Assembly (NCBI GenBank): GCA_911728455.2
Contig: OU452231.1
Location: 13,296,838-13,360,837, forward strand
DNA length: 64,000 nt
Source: Marthasterias glacialis
Lineage: Eukaryota; Echinodermata; Asteroidea; Forcipulatida; Asteriidae
Direction: 5' to 3'
Shown: positions 44,301 through 59,300 of the stretch, in pieces
How the letters are laid out: each line of letters begins with the position of its first letter
Numbering within the stretch: the first letter of the stretch is position 1
Made by a program: the position numbers and the translations under genes
Notes under the pieces: generated by a model
Databases searched by the model: none
The model's input: only the letters and a program-made list of their open reading frames with translations
What the model was told of the DNA's origin: nothing

Positions 44301-47300
44301 AAAAGCACAGTAGAAGTATTGCTGTACCTGGTACTTTTTTGTGTTTTTTTTTCTGCAGGGGTGGGGGAGTGGACAACAAACTGCAGTTGCATGCTTGATC
44401 ATTATTTTCACTTAAAAGAAACATCTTCACATCTAGACCCTTCAAAGTTCTATTATTATTTGTTGTTTTCATTACAGATGAAAACAGACTTTAAAAAGAT
44501 GGAGGAAGAGATGGATCGCCTAGCAACTAACATGGACGCCATCACAGACTTCAGTGCTAAGATCAGCGGCACCTTACAGGACAGACGAGAGCAGATAACG
44601 AAGCTTAGCAGCGTCCACATGCTCCTGAAGAAGGTTTGAGAACACAAGTAGTTTTAAAACATGCCAAGGTTGTTCAGATTAAAATGGGGTTTCCAAATTA
44701 TATCCCACACAGGGTTTGCTAGGTGGCAGCAGACTTACCAGGTGAATCCATTGTTCTTGGGAGAAGTGGGCATGCTCAAAACTGCATAAACAATGGAAAA
44801 CTTCCTGTTATGCCTGCTGCCACCCAGCTTCCCATTGAAGTATCCTGTTGTTATGGAATGAAGGAGGACAGCCTGAACATATGATGTCATACTTAGAGGC
44901 TTTTGAATAACACCAGATACCTTTAGAACCTGGGCCTAATTTCGTAAAGCCTGTTAGCAGACGCTTTCTGCTTACGGAGCGGCCATTAGCAGAATTTCTA
45001 TTTCACAAACACTGCAAACCGGAAGCAATGCAAAAGGCATGCTAGCTTGCTGGTGGTTCTTGTAAGCAGATGAGTGGCGCAACAATGCAACCACGCACAC
45101 TCACACGCGCTGTCAAACCGTCTGGATCGTTTATGAAATACACTTTTGCGTACACATGTTTTTCTGCTCTAGTAAGCACAAAAATTTGCAAACTGGTAAA
45201 CAGCTTTATGAAATTGGGGCATGGCAGTCATCTGCCAGATGTACCTTTGACCTACTCCTAGAACTATGAGGTTCGTTCCGCTATCGTCTCCACGAACCTC
45301 ATAGAGTGACATGTACAAAATCCTATTCGAAACTTTCTGCCCTTCACGTTTACATGGCTACAGTATTGCAACAAATATGGCAACCGGAGTTGCAAAATTA
45401 ACTGGTACGCGGAACCAGCCCATAGGACCAGCGCACCGCATACCAGCACACCAGTTAATTTTGCAACTCCGGTCGTCATATTTGTTGCAATACTGTTCAA
45501 ATGGGATCTGAATTACGGTGAGAATTTATCACTTTTTAACAACTTTTAATTGCGGATTGGATTTTCTGGACCCGTGCAACGCTGGATGAGAGTTGAAAGA
45601 ACACATAGAGCCTAGTTTTGGGGAGATCTGATTTAAAAAAAGAACTATAGCCATGTAAACGTGAAGGGCAGAAAGTTTCGAATAGGATTTTGTACATGTC
45701 ACTCTATGAGGTTCGTGGAGACGATAGCGGAACGAACCTCATAGTTCTAGGAGTACCTTTGACCTTGCACGACACGTCATAATCACTAAAGTGTGTAGTA
45801 GTATCACTATCAGTCTGGTAAATATATGTCTATCCAATGAAACCATTGGGTTTGTAATCACGATAGGGGAGGGGGGTGGCGGCAATCAGAAGCCATTCAA
45901 CCGGTTACTGCCTTGTAGCCAGGGATCACACCCCATAATATACGGACCAACAATAGAGCTAGCTCTATGGGTATAACCTGGGAAGCGGCAGCACGGGGAT
46001 CTACCTTAAGGGTGATGCAACCTTTTTGTTTTTAAATATCAAGCAATAAGCCACAAGGGAAATTAGAAAATCCTTCTAGTAAACAGGCATGGGCGTACTT
46101 GTAGCGTGGACGTTCATGTTGTGCAGTGTGGCATTGAATAGACACACATTTTGCTGCTCACGTGTACAGTGGTGATGAAGCCAATGCCGAGATTGGTGAA
46201 TATGGTAGGGGCGTGGCTTAGTGGATCGGTCTATCATCAAATACCGACATCAACTGGTTTAATGCCTTTCACAGGGTGGCCATTCATTAGGCAATGAATT
46301 ATTGTATGGTGAATTTAGGTCAGCTCGTCTTTGGTTCAATCCACAGCTCCAGTTTTTATTTGAGCTTCCAGCCAGACTCAAGAAATGCATTGAGATGAAG
46401 GCGTACAGCCAGGCTGTCAGGTGAGATATTACTGTGTCTTGGCCGAGAGGTAGTAGCGCATCGAACTTGAGAAGTTCACACAGTGCGGGTTCGAGTCCCG
46501 GTCGTGACACTTGTAACCTTGAGAGAGACACTGAACTGTTTTTGCTTCTGATCACCCACAAATAAATGGGTACCTGCACGGGTAGAGTCTGTTGATGTGA
46601 ATAATTAGCTACCTGTGTGCCGGTTTGGCTGCTGGTGGTGCATACTCCTAAGGAGTTGAGATGAACTGAGTTAAGAACAGTATGAGGCACTTTTAGGGGA
46701 CAACTTGGCTTGAAAAAGCATACATAATAAATGCGCATAATTATTATGACTATTATTTTAGTATTTTGACACCAAGCAGTTTTAATAAAACCGTTTATTA
46801 GCTGGACCCATTTTTAGAACTGAAAAACCTCAAGAATTTGCGTAGCCTCAAACATTTGTGCTAGCAGAAACAGGTTACCAGCCAAAATACCATATAATGT
46901 TTATTGTGTGTGACTGGTTTGCCTGCTAATTATTGCTTAGCAGAAAAATTTGCTAAGCAATATTTTCTGCCGAGCAAATCCATGAAAATATGGAAAAATT
47001 TCTTCTGTGTTAAAAAACTTACTTCACGGGAATACAATAACTGATGTTCATAACATGGATTGTTTTACCAGGTATTATGTGAAAGCCAGAGCTGTCTTAC
47101 TTCAGTATCAGCATATGTCATCATTCCACGGCATCCAACAAGACTGTAATGAGATTGTCAATGAGCTACGTACCAAACTCAGAGAGCAGTTCGGCAATCG
47201 AGAGGTACTCAACCTAGATCCCAGTTGCACCCATCCCTAGCTACAGATTACCAGTCTTAATCCCAGTTGCACCTATCCCTAAACCACAGATTGTACTAGT

Positions 47301-50300
47301 TTTTGACCCAAGTTGCACCCACGCCATCAAAGGATTATCAGTCTCGACTCCAATTGCACCCCAAACTCAGAGAGCAGTTCGGCAATCGAGAGGTACTCAA
47401 CCTAGATCCCAGTTGCACCCATCCCTACCTACAGATTACCAGTCTTAATCCCAGTTGCACCTATCCCTAAACCACAGATTGTACTAGTTTTTGACCCAAG
47501 TTGCACCCACCCCATCAAAGGATTATCAGTCTCGACTCCAATTGCACCCCAAACTTAGAGAGCAGTTCGGCAATCGAGAGGTACTAAACCTAGATCCCAG
47601 TTGCACCCATCCCTAGCTACAGATTACCAGTCTTAATCCCAGTTGCACCTACCCCTAAACCACAGATTGTACTAGTTTTTGACCCAAGTTGCACCCACCC
47701 CATCAAAGGATTATCAGTCTCAACTCCAATTGCACCTCATCAAGAGGTACTGGAAAAAACTGGATCCCAGTTGCACCCACCCCTAGGCTTAGGTCACCAG
47801 TCATGGTCCAAGGTGCACCCACCCATATCAAAGATAAATTTTTACTCAAAGTGCACCTATCCCTAACCGCAGATATACCCGTTTTACCCCCACTTGCACC
47901 CACCCCTAGCAAAAGATTACCAGTCTCGACCCCACTCCAAGCAAAAGCTTACCAGTTTTAAACCCAGTTGCACCCGCACCTAACCAAAGTCAACCAGTCT
48001 TTAACCCAGCTGCACCTACCAATAAACACATCCCATTCTTGTTCCCCTTTCCCACAAGACAGCTTTGTTTGGATCCTCAACTTGCACAAACCTTAGACTT
48101 GCTCTGACACCCATGAGGTAGAATTAATACAGACACTTAACAATTTGTTTGTTGAAATTTAAGATTGGATCAAGTAGCGTCAGTTAGTTAACTCAATCAG
48201 GTTTGGACCGAAAACCCAATCCACATGTAAAGCTCCGTTCCGGGATTCGAACCGGCGCCACAGAGGTGAAAGGCAGGGGAAGAAACCACTAAACCACCCT
48301 GAAAGTCCAAACCGAAAGCCTACCTCTGGTTCTCATTTAAAGGATTATTATTTTCTTTCAGCGATGCTTTGAAATTGAGTTTTGTTGTTGATTTGTAGAC
48401 TTGACCAAAATCGTGTGCAAGTTTGACTCATCATCGAACCTCTTTATAACATTTTACGTCCCTTTTTTAGTCAAGTGCGCAGCAACTGGCAGAGAGTGTG
48501 GATCTTCTTCTTCAGTTAAAGGAACCGCCAGACGAACTCTGTGATGAATTCCTGTCTCAGTAAGTCTATATTTGATAGCAGTGTAGATGATGCAACACTG
48601 TTGTAACCAGGGCTTGATTTCACTGAGAGCTAAAGATTGATCTTAAAATGTGTATCAGTCTTAATTAATTGCTGAACAAAATGTGACGTCACGATACAAG
48701 TCACAGTGGCAATATTCAAGGTTTTCCCAATGCACAAGCTAGTTTCGGGAATTAAGGCCGACAGGATAGGTTTAAGATCAAATTTACAAAAAAATCATAT
48801 CATAAAACCATTTTAAATGGTGCAGATTGCACAGTAGAGCTTTTCAAACCAGACATAAACATCAAATAAAAAACAGTTCTGAGTTGTGGTTGACTTGTTG
48901 AGGGGTGTTCAGTCTCCTGACGCTGACTAGAGCAGTCTGTCTGAAACATTGAGACCAAAACCAAATTGTGCAAAACACGATGCGTACACACACTGGCAGG
49001 TAGAAACTTCATGTTTTGGTTTGGCTGTGATGTCATCTTCACCTGATGTCATCATCACAATAGTCTCGGTTGCGCCATTTTGGAAGTCAATGTCTCTGTG
49101 TGTTATACAGTGTCGGGCGCATTTGAGGCGACACGGCGTTGACTGGTATACCTATTGACTTCCAAATTAGTGAGCGCGGCGCAGTTGCCGTGTGTGACAT
49201 GCATGAAAGGGGGTCAATATAGACTCTTTCAGTCTTCACAAAAAGGTGTTCTTATCATCTGAACCAAGTGCAGACCGAGACTCGCAACTGGTTTTTTAGG
49301 TTTTAAATTATGCTAAAACACGATGCGACTGCACACCGGCAGGAAAAAACTTAATGGTTCAATTTCTCCTTGACATCAGAGGGGCACATTGTCTACAGAG
49401 AGCTTTTCATTCTTACAAAATGAGGCTCTTTGTCATCCACACAAAGTACAGTACCCAGACTTGCAATGGATGTTTTAGGTTACAAATTATGCAAAACGCG
49501 AGGCGTGCCCTCACCGGCCTGGCAAGCTTTATTTTTTGGTAGAGATTTGAATGGGGGTTCAACTATTCATTGGGTTCGTTGGTCCGTGCGGAATTATTAA
49601 TGAGCAGGATGAGTGATCACAAATAATAAGTTGATGAAAGACGCTGAAATTGGTTGGTATAATGGTAATCTGATATTCGGAGTTCCTCTCCTTTCCACGA
49701 TCTCTTGCAACTTCCTTCTATTTGTTACATTTATTTATTTTATTCCAGTCTTTGTTATTATTTATTTTCTAAATCAAAGTAAAATTATTTATAAAAGGAA
49801 ATTAATCATGCACTCGCTTGCGCTTTTGCAAGCATCTTGCGCGGGTGGTGGATTAATTTGCATGTCACTACATTTTGTTTCGGCTTGGCGTCAGAGGACA
49901 CATTATCTACAGGGAATCTTTCATTCTTACAAAAGAAAGGTCTTTATCATCTACACCACGTGCAGCTCCAGACTTGCAGCCAAGTCCTTCGTCCCATGCC
50001 AGCGTCATACTGACACTTTTTTTTCTGCTTCTTTACTTTTGTCCCTTAGTGCAATGCAGAAGCTTGATGAGGACTTGGCAGAGATAGCGGCCCAGGTTGA
50101 TCCAGCCTTGGTTGGTACCCAGCAGAACGAACAAGATGCTGAAACAGAGGAAAGGGGTGAGACGAGACCAGCCGAGAAACTCATGCGAAGTATACCAATG
50201 GTTGGTAATTTTTATTTATTTTACGCCTTTCTGGTAATGAAGCCGAGTGGTCAAGCGCACTAGACTCAAGCTCTGGTATTTCTGATCGGCAGAGTGTGGG

Positions 50301-53300
50301 TTTGAGTCCCGGTCTTGACACTTGTGTCCATAAAGCAAGACACTTGAGCATTATTGCATCGTCCTTTGGATGGGACGTAAAAGCCGTAGGTCCTGTGTGT
50401 TATGTAATGCACGTTAAAGTACACCAGCTAAGAGAAGACATATGACATAAGACATAAGAAAACTTTATTGATCTCCAAAGGGAGAAATTACACTGCTCGC
50501 ATGTAGTTAAAAATACAACAAACGTTCATAAAGCAGCAATTCCGCCAAAAGAATCCCGCCAGGGGGACGAGACCAAAAAAAAAAACCCTGGCGACAACTG
50601 GTTAAAAGAACGAAGAATCAGGCATGCAGTCTTGAGATTTGTTTTAAAATTTGTAAATTGACTTTCCGTCTCTAATCTGCAGGACATCTTGGAGTTTGTT
50701 GACAGTAGTTGTAACAGCTTCTTGAGTAACATCAGTTTGCTCATAGCGTCTTACAAAGAGCTGTTTGTGGACAGGCAAGCGGCTGAGTAAGTAATTAAAA
50801 ACCCCTCGTCACTAAATTGGTTTGACATAAATAAACATCTACTGGTGACCAAATGATTTGACCACTCATGTGTGAAACACACTCTTACACAACGGCTTTC
50901 ACATGCTCAGAAGGCATTTTTACAAAACGGAAGACTTCATTTTAGAGCAAAATGAATAAAGAAAACTTTCTTCATTATTACATTCCCTTTCATCTGTTGG
51001 AAATCTCAATGAGGTCTTTCCATAAACAGCCAGGTTCTCAGTCTTCCATTCCCAAGTGTGATCTGAGAACTTCAACATTTTGTTGTTGTTGCATTTGGCA
51101 CTCCATAGGTGTTTTGGTATTTTGGATCTCACCGCTCCATTTTGAAAGAATTGCATAACAGACCGATCCATTAAGCCCCGCGCCCACTGTGAATCGCACG
51201 CCATATGCACTTTCGTGTTTGTCAGACTTTTGGTTGCGCTATCAAGTCTGTGATTGGTTAATACAGCAAGGGCAGGGCTTAACGGATCGGTCTATAGCAA
51301 CCTATTTTTTCTACCAGCATTGGAGAGATCTGAGCCCAATTTCATGCCTCTGTAAGCGAAAACTCAGTGCTTACGGAAGCAGGAAAATCCACACTTAACG
51401 TTGGCGTATTTCACCGATTAGCGAGGAACTTTTGCTTGTGGGTGTGCGTACTTCTTGTTACTAAGCATTCTTCGGTTACACAGCTAGCGTAGAAATTTAG
51501 TGCTAACCCTGTAAGCGTAGAATAGTGACCATAAACGCAGCATTTCGCGCTAAGCAGAGCCGTGAAATTGGTTACTAATGATTCTCTTTCCAACCATTGT
51601 GAGCTTGGCTATAGACAAAACTAAAGCTTTATAAAGCAATATTAGGTTTTGGTTGACTAAAGTCGCCAACGGTTAGGCAAGGGTCAATGGTCATTGTATT
51701 CAGTGTCGTGAATGAGTATCCAACTACAACTACCACCCTTCCTCTTTCCATCCTTTACCCTTTGGCTGTCGGTTTGTATTTTTGAAGAGAGAAGCTTTTA
51801 TATAGGCAGATAATAAATAATAAATTGATTTTGTGATCGTTAGTTCTCAAGAACAGGAGGCTCTGGAGCAGGTGGCTCACGCTAAGCTAGCTGAGTTTGT
51901 CAACTCCCGTATGCAGCAGTACTTTGTGTACATTGATGACAGGATCAAAGCAGAGGTGGGTAGCGCATCAAGTCTGTTTGACAAAAAGTTTATGCCTGGA
52001 TGGATCTAAAAAGAGACGCATTGTCGTGGCTGAGCAGTCAAACGCACTTGACTCAAGCTCTGGTGTTCTGATCAGCTGGGTGTGGGCTTGAGTCCCGGTC
52101 TTGACACTTGTGTCCGTGAGCAAGACACTTAACCAATTATTGCTTCGTCCTTTTAATGCACATAAAAGAACCATTTTTTTATGAACTGTTTTGAATTTTT
52201 CCCCGACAAACAGAAGAGCACAGTGGATAATTCCTTGCTGGTCCGCGCCCTGGATCGTTTCTACCGGAGGCTACTCGCAACGGACCGCCTCGTTCCGCAA
52301 CTCAAGATCATTGAGCGTGCCTCGGCTATCATTGCCCAGTGTGGTCATGAGAGGGCGCTGTTTTACTTTGATGGACTGAAGCGTCACTTTTCAGGTGCGT
52401 AGCGTATGTAGCGTGTGCGTACACACGCAGTATTTAGGCATGAGGAGGGTCCAAGGCTGGTATCTGGCATTATTCATGAGCCTCGTGGTATGACATCAGA
52501 TGTTCAGGCTGAATTGGCATCTCCTTGACAAACTGTAGAAGGCGTACTGTATTGTGAATCGCCGGTATTAAACAGTTTACTGCAGAATCATAACAATTCT
52601 CCAGCAAACGGTAGATTCGTATTAGGAATTTACTGTGACCTGTAAATTCATAAAAATAATCTACACTTCACTTTCCTCAATAGAAATAGTTCAAATATTG
52701 GAAAATTGTCTACTGTTACCAAGCGTCTCCAAGTCTGTGATTCTTATCTTTCATCAACTAAAGTATTCAGAGGGTTACTGTCCCAAATTATTTTGGTCAC
52801 TCGTTAGTAGTATACTAACCTTGAAATTAATTTCTCATGTGATTTTCTTCTTTTTAATTTTTTTTTTAGAATGTATGACCGACATTCGTCAGACTCTGTG
52901 TGCTCCAAGAGCTGCTGGCAAGAAAGATAAACTAGACATGATAGATCTCTTGAATACAACCTCAACATCCATCGTAGAGCAGATCAAGGCAATTCTCACA
53001 AACCTCAAGGTCAAATCCTCTTCCGATTTTCCCCTCAACACTTTGTCCCCACATTGTTGTCACGTAGAAAAGATACATTTTTTAACTGGTGTTGATAAGA
53101 GTTACATGGATGTCCAGAAATTGCATCAAAAGTGTATCAAAAAAACAAAAAAAAAACATCTTGCACCTAGATTTACTTAAGCCATGTGGTCGAGGTTTAA
53201 AGACAGTATGGTGACTGTGGATAAATTTGACTCCTTGGCACGCTTTACAATTTAAAACTACCCAAAACCTGACCATTATTTGTGTTTTACTCAAGACATA

Positions 53301-56300
53301 CATTGATGTACTTTCTCGAGTCCTGTGAACATATCCACATGCATTTAACTCGGATGGGATTCGAACCTACGAACTTTGCCATTGTAGAGCAAATGTCTTA
53401 CACTAGACCACCGAATGTGATGCACATCGGTGTATGGGTAAACGCAAATAACATTCTTTATCCCAAATGCAAAATTAACATCAACTTTAAAAGAAACAAA
53501 ATGATTACCCAATATAATGGACAAGTTAAAATAAAGACATCAAACTGGGAAACAAAATACAAATGAAAATGGAATTGAACTCTATCAAATGTAAGTTACA
53601 GTTAAAAAAAAGATAACTAAGGAGTGAGCACACTTGATGAAAACAGGAAGTTCATTCCACGGTTTAGGTGCAGCTGCTGCATTTATTTTTTCTCTCAAAA
53701 ATAATGATTAATGTGGAATGCATGAGGACAATGTGTTAATATAAGTGGTTTTTACTGAATGGTGATATTTTGCCTCTTGTGTCTGCAGGCGTTTATTGCC
53801 AACGACATCACATTCTCCCAGACGCCGTATTTCCGAGGTCCATTCTGCCAGGACGACGTTCGTGAAGGCCTCATCGTGGCATTCTTCAGACACATGTTAA
53901 CAGCTTCTTGCGTGAGTTGAATTCACAATATAATAAATATTGTATCCAATTGCGAAGCTAGGGTTTGTGGTGATTGGGGGAAAAGGTCAGAGGATGGTTC
54001 CCCGTCTCACTTTGTCTTTGAAAATCTAGGCATTATTTTGAGATATGGGTAATAACCATTACCCACCCGCATTAGTGATTTACTAGGATCCTTCCTCGCT
54101 CTGATGAAACCCCATGTGGTAAACTCAACACCCAAACTGTCGCACTCTGATTATGGTGGTATGCCTGATCCCATGAGTGATTTACTAGGATCCTTCCTCA
54201 CTCTAACAAAATCAAACACCATATGGGTAACTCAGCACCCAAACTGTGGTACTCTGATTATGGTGGTATGCCTGATCCCATGAGTGATTTACTAGGATCC
54301 TTCCTCACTCTAACAAAATCAAACACCATATGGGTAAACTCAACACCCAAACTGTGGTACTCTGATTATGGTGGTATGCCTGATCCCATGAGTGATTTAC
54401 TAGGATCCTTCCTCACTCTAACAAAATCCAACACCATATGGGTAACTCAGCACCCAAACTGTTGCACTCTGATTATGGTGGTATGCCTGATCCCATGAGT
54501 GATTTACTAGGATCCTTCCTCACTCTAACAAAATCCAACACCATATGGGTAACTCAGCACCCAAACTGTTGCACTCTTATTATGGTGGTATGCCTGATCC
54601 CATGAGTGATTTACTAGGATCCTTCCTCACTCTAACAAAAGCCAACACCATATGGGTAACTCAGCACTCAAACTGTTGGACTCTGATTATGGTGGTATGC
54701 CTGATCCCATGTACAGCATGGTCAGTTTACTAGTGCAGTCCTCAGTCAAACAGACTAAAACAAAACATGCAGTTGGATTTTGATGAGTTTGGGGTTGGTT
54801 AGGGTTTTAGAAAGTGCCAAAGCGTCATTTTACTGTTCAGTAAAGTTGTTGTTTGTTTCACAAACAACAAAATTCATACAACAAAATCAAAAGAAATTTA
54901 TAAAGAAAAATGATCGAATTAACTTTAAAATTGCGACTAACTCCACTCGCTTTAGAAAAGTGATTTTTTAAAATTTGTACTTGGAGTGAATTCTATTTCA
55001 GACTGTCAAGTCACAGTCATGCTTTGTTGTTCAATGTTGTTGTTTGTCTTTGTTGTTGCTGTTTGTTTCACGAGGAGTCTTTGGAACACTAGGTGGCAGC
55101 AGACTTACTGAGTAAAAGCCATTGTTCTCAGAAACGTGCGTATTGCTCAGATTTACATAAACATCGGTATACTACCCGGTATGTCTGCTGCCATCTTGTG
55201 TCCCAAAGTCCCCCGAATATAAGTGAACATGAGCAAGCAATCACGAAGCTCGGTATTCGATTGGTCGCAAAATTCTACCAAAAACTTCATTGCAATATAA
55301 AACAGGCAGTTGAAGTCAGTGACTGTGTGACACCATGCTATTATCATGAACTGCACGTTGACCAATTATACCACTGAAAAAAAAGTCACTTGAAACTCAC
55401 AATTTGTGCATAATTTTGAGGCTACAAAAGCCAACATATTTGGTTTGTAAATCCACAGATTATCGGTCACAGAGATGACACCCTACGTCATGACTGAAGT
55501 AGTTCATACAGCTTGAACTCAAATCAAATTAGCTTGAAATCTGACTTCTACCAGTTTGAATAATGACAAAGTTTGTGATGCCATTTTTCCCACCGGTGCC
55601 CAACACGGGCATGTGAGTAATGTGCAAATGTTTACCGAGCAACGTGTGTAATGACCTATTCAAGACAACGATGTAATGACTCCATCTGCACCTTGTCTCT
55701 CTCTCATGCAGGAACTCTGTGATGGTGTTGGTGAGAAGAGTTCCTCCACGGCCCCTCCCCTCATCCTCGTCCTCTCAAGACTTCTCCTAGACTTTGAGTC
55801 GTCTACCATCAGTCAGTTGGTGAGCCTCGCGCCCAAATTTCTAGCAGAAATAATAGCTAAGCTTTTTTTTTCCTGCTTAGCAATTATTAGCAGAGGACCA
55901 GTTGCAGGAATTATGGCCGACGGCTGATATACTGTGGTCCTGCTGTATCTTCTTCTTCCTCTTCTTCTTTCTCACGATGTCATGTGATCAGCATGAAAAT
56001 TGCTATAACTTCCAAACGCTTTAGCCAATTGTAACCAAACTTGAACATAAGGGCAACTGGCCAAGGTAAGACAGACTGAACCAAAGATCCAGCCTTGGTT
56101 CCAGATTTAGTACCAATCCTCTGCCATGGTTCACCGCCAAGGTTTTGCAAATCATGGGGCGTGAATTTGACATTTTTCTTGCTAGAGAAAACAAAAGTCC
56201 CTGTGCTATGAAGAGAATCTTTGTTCCCTCGGCTTTGTCAAGTCAAGGTTTCTTTGTGCTAGCAGTACTCTAAAAGAAAAATGATTCTAGTAATTCAGAG

Positions 56301-59300
56301 AAAATAATCCCGTCAGGCTGGACGGGAAGAATCCCGGCAGCAACTTTTCTTGAAGGTTGTACCTACAAACAGACGGGGCCTTGGCACTCAGTTCAATGAG
56401 ACACATTCAGTAAGGCTACAACTGAACTGAAACTTGCTTTTGTTTTTTTGTCTCGTAGATGGTGTTAGGAGATGAGCTATTCCCTACAGATAACAGACGA
56501 GGTTTAACCCAAGCCTCCACCCTATGCTCCGAGGCTCAGACGGCTGCACAGAGACTACTCAATCACTATGTCAAAGTTCAAGGGTTACAGATATCTCAGG
56601 TCAGTGGCGAGAACACAGTTGATTTTATGGGTCTTCGTTGTTAGTATTGATTCTTATCACGGTGCGGCCATGTTGCTTTTCTTCTGTTAAACCCCATGTA
56701 ACCAAACCCAGGCTGGAAGGAAAATACAGCCTGGTCCCTTTCACGATACAAGAAATTAGAACTGCGACTGTCACTGTTGAATGCAGGGTACCTGAAACAG
56801 ATGATCACAGCATGATAAAGCGGCTGCTGTTATGAGCAAACAAATAGTGGGAGACTTTTTTGGATGCTAGGTGGCAGCAGACTTACCAGGGTAAATCCAT
56901 TGTTTTCGGAAATGTGCGCATGCTCAGAATTACACAAGCAATGGAAAATTACCTGGGCCCAGTTTCATGTTGTTCCTTAACAAGTTTTTACCTAGCGAAA
57001 ATATACAGGAGACCAGTTGCAAACAGTACAAATGACATGGTATTTTGGCTGGTAACCTTTCTCCAGTGCGCTAAATCGCTTAATAAGTTTCTACTCTATA
57101 GCAAAAATAAACAGGAAACCAGTTGTAAACAGTACATATGACCTGCTATTTTAGCTGGTAACCTTTTTCTGGTGAGCTAAATTGCCCTGTAAAATTCTAC
57201 TTACCAAATGTACTCATTTTTCCAGATGTTAAGAAAGAGTGTAGACACACGTGATTGGCTGAATACCATTGAGCCACGCACAGTGCGTGCTGTCATGAAG
57301 CGCGTTGTAGAGGATATCACCAACATTGACAGCCAAGTGGGGGCGCTGTATGAGGAAGGAACGCGCAAGGCTCATAGTAGTGACTCCAGCCGGAGAGCTC
57401 TGAGCTACAGTGTATCTAAGCAGCAGCAACTACGCATGCAGAGAAGCTACGCATCAAGGTGAGTGATAACGGTGTCCCGTCCCAAATTTGGAATCGCTCA
57501 AACTATAGATGTGACTGGAGTGTTACAATTGGGACGGCCCGACTATAGCTGGGATCCAGAGTTGTGTCACCATGCACCATCACCATGGGGGATTGGACCA
57601 CCAGCAGAACATTGGTCCAAGCTTGGTCGCAGCACGTGGGGCAAGTACGATCAAGGACCAATGGTTGACTAGTGGTTGGTTAGTGACGTGCGTAGTGCAT
57701 GTGCACTGAAGTTGAAGTGCCAATGACTCTACATATGTTATGTCAATGCGCCCATGAGAAAATGGCGAAATGAAATGATAATTTTTCTGATAACTGGTCC
57801 TCTCTGCACTGTTTACCAGTGAGCAAATTGTTGTGCTGACTAGAGCAGAAAAACATGCATAAGCAAAAGTGTGTTTCATAAACCATTGAGAAGATTTGAG
57901 AGCGCATGTGTGTGTGCTTTCACAACGGATTTGCATTGTTGCGTCCCGCATCTAGCAAGCTAGCGTGCCTTTGCTTTGCTTACGGTTTGCAGTGTTTGTG
58001 AAACGGAAATTCTGCTAATGGCCGCTCTGTAAGCCGAAAGCGTCTGCTTACTGGCTTTATGGAATTAGGCCTTGATCTGTTTGGTTTTGAAGAACTTTTA
58101 TGAATGATGTCTGGAACAGATTGGATTGGTAGGTTTTGGGTGAAGGCCATCCAAGAGAATGAAATCTTGAAATGTCTTTTTTGTTATAATTAATTTCTGA
58201 TAATGAAACTAAGGATGCCTCAAAAGTGAACTTAATCGCTGTAGCTCGGAAGGCTGAGGAAACCTGTAGATAAGGATGCTTACTGTCTGAACCAGAAACA
58301 CCGGGGTAATCTCCTACTCTTTCACGATAAGTTTTCTGGGTTCATTTATGTGCGCTACCCTTCCTAGTACACGGGACCTACGGCTTAAGGAAGGACAAAG
58401 CAATTGAGGAAAAGTGTCTTGCTCAAGGACACATGTGTCGCGACTGGCCAGGCCGGGATTCTTACCCACTTTCTGTAAACTAGACCGCTCAGCCACAACA
58501 CTTCTCGTAAACATTTGTATATTATTTTGACAGTAACACCTTTGATACCAGCTTGATGAGTAACATACAGAAGCTGTTCTCCGAGAGGATAGAAATCTTC
58601 AGCACCGTGGAGTTCTCTAAAGTCTCCATACTCACCGGGATCGTCAAGATTAGTCTCAAGGTAACGGACTTAACCACTTACCGTCGGGGATCTTTAAGTT
58701 TGACCGTGCCATTCCCATGGGATTAAATTCTCAGAATTAACGGAATCATTTTTCTAGGAGAGTACCGCTGGTACAAAGAAACCCTGACTAGACAAAATCA
58801 AGAGGACGTTGATTCTCATTGAAGCACCGAGATTTGTTTGTTTCTCTTTCCAGAAAATATCACCTTCATTCAGCATGAATCGCAAAATCTCGGCTGTGAG
58901 ACACGGCCAATAATTGGTCCCATGGCCGGAACCAAGGCTGAAATCTTGGTTCAGACTTACCTCCATTGAGCTGAAATACAATAATAAGCAATGGTGGAAG
59001 CCTCTCTATGTCTCGTGATCTTCTTCTTTCATAGCAATCGGACAAAAGGTTTTGAAATCAGGGATTATGCAATACCCCCCCCCCCTCCCCCCGATAAAAA
59101 GGAGCATTTCAGCTCCGGAATGTAATGTCCAGGCGACATTTGCATTAACTTATGTAACTTCTGAGGCTTAATTTTTCTTAATCGGGTGCCTCGATCTACG
59201 TCACAAAAGGCAATATCCAAATGGATAGTACAAGTTTACGAGGGATAAATTAAAAGTTAATTACTCGTTAAAAACTTATAAGAAGTAAAGACTATTTTTT

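Noticed and set aside
49613-50263. 216-residue ORF as a separate gene
   Set aside because: Its C-terminal part is VPS51 exon 8. The upstream part is intron read-through, with the acceptor at 50049.
54223-54733. 91- and 62-residue repetitive ORFs (MGNSAPKLW...)
   Set aside because: They are translations of the 107-bp tandem array. The period is not a multiple of three, so the frame breaks.
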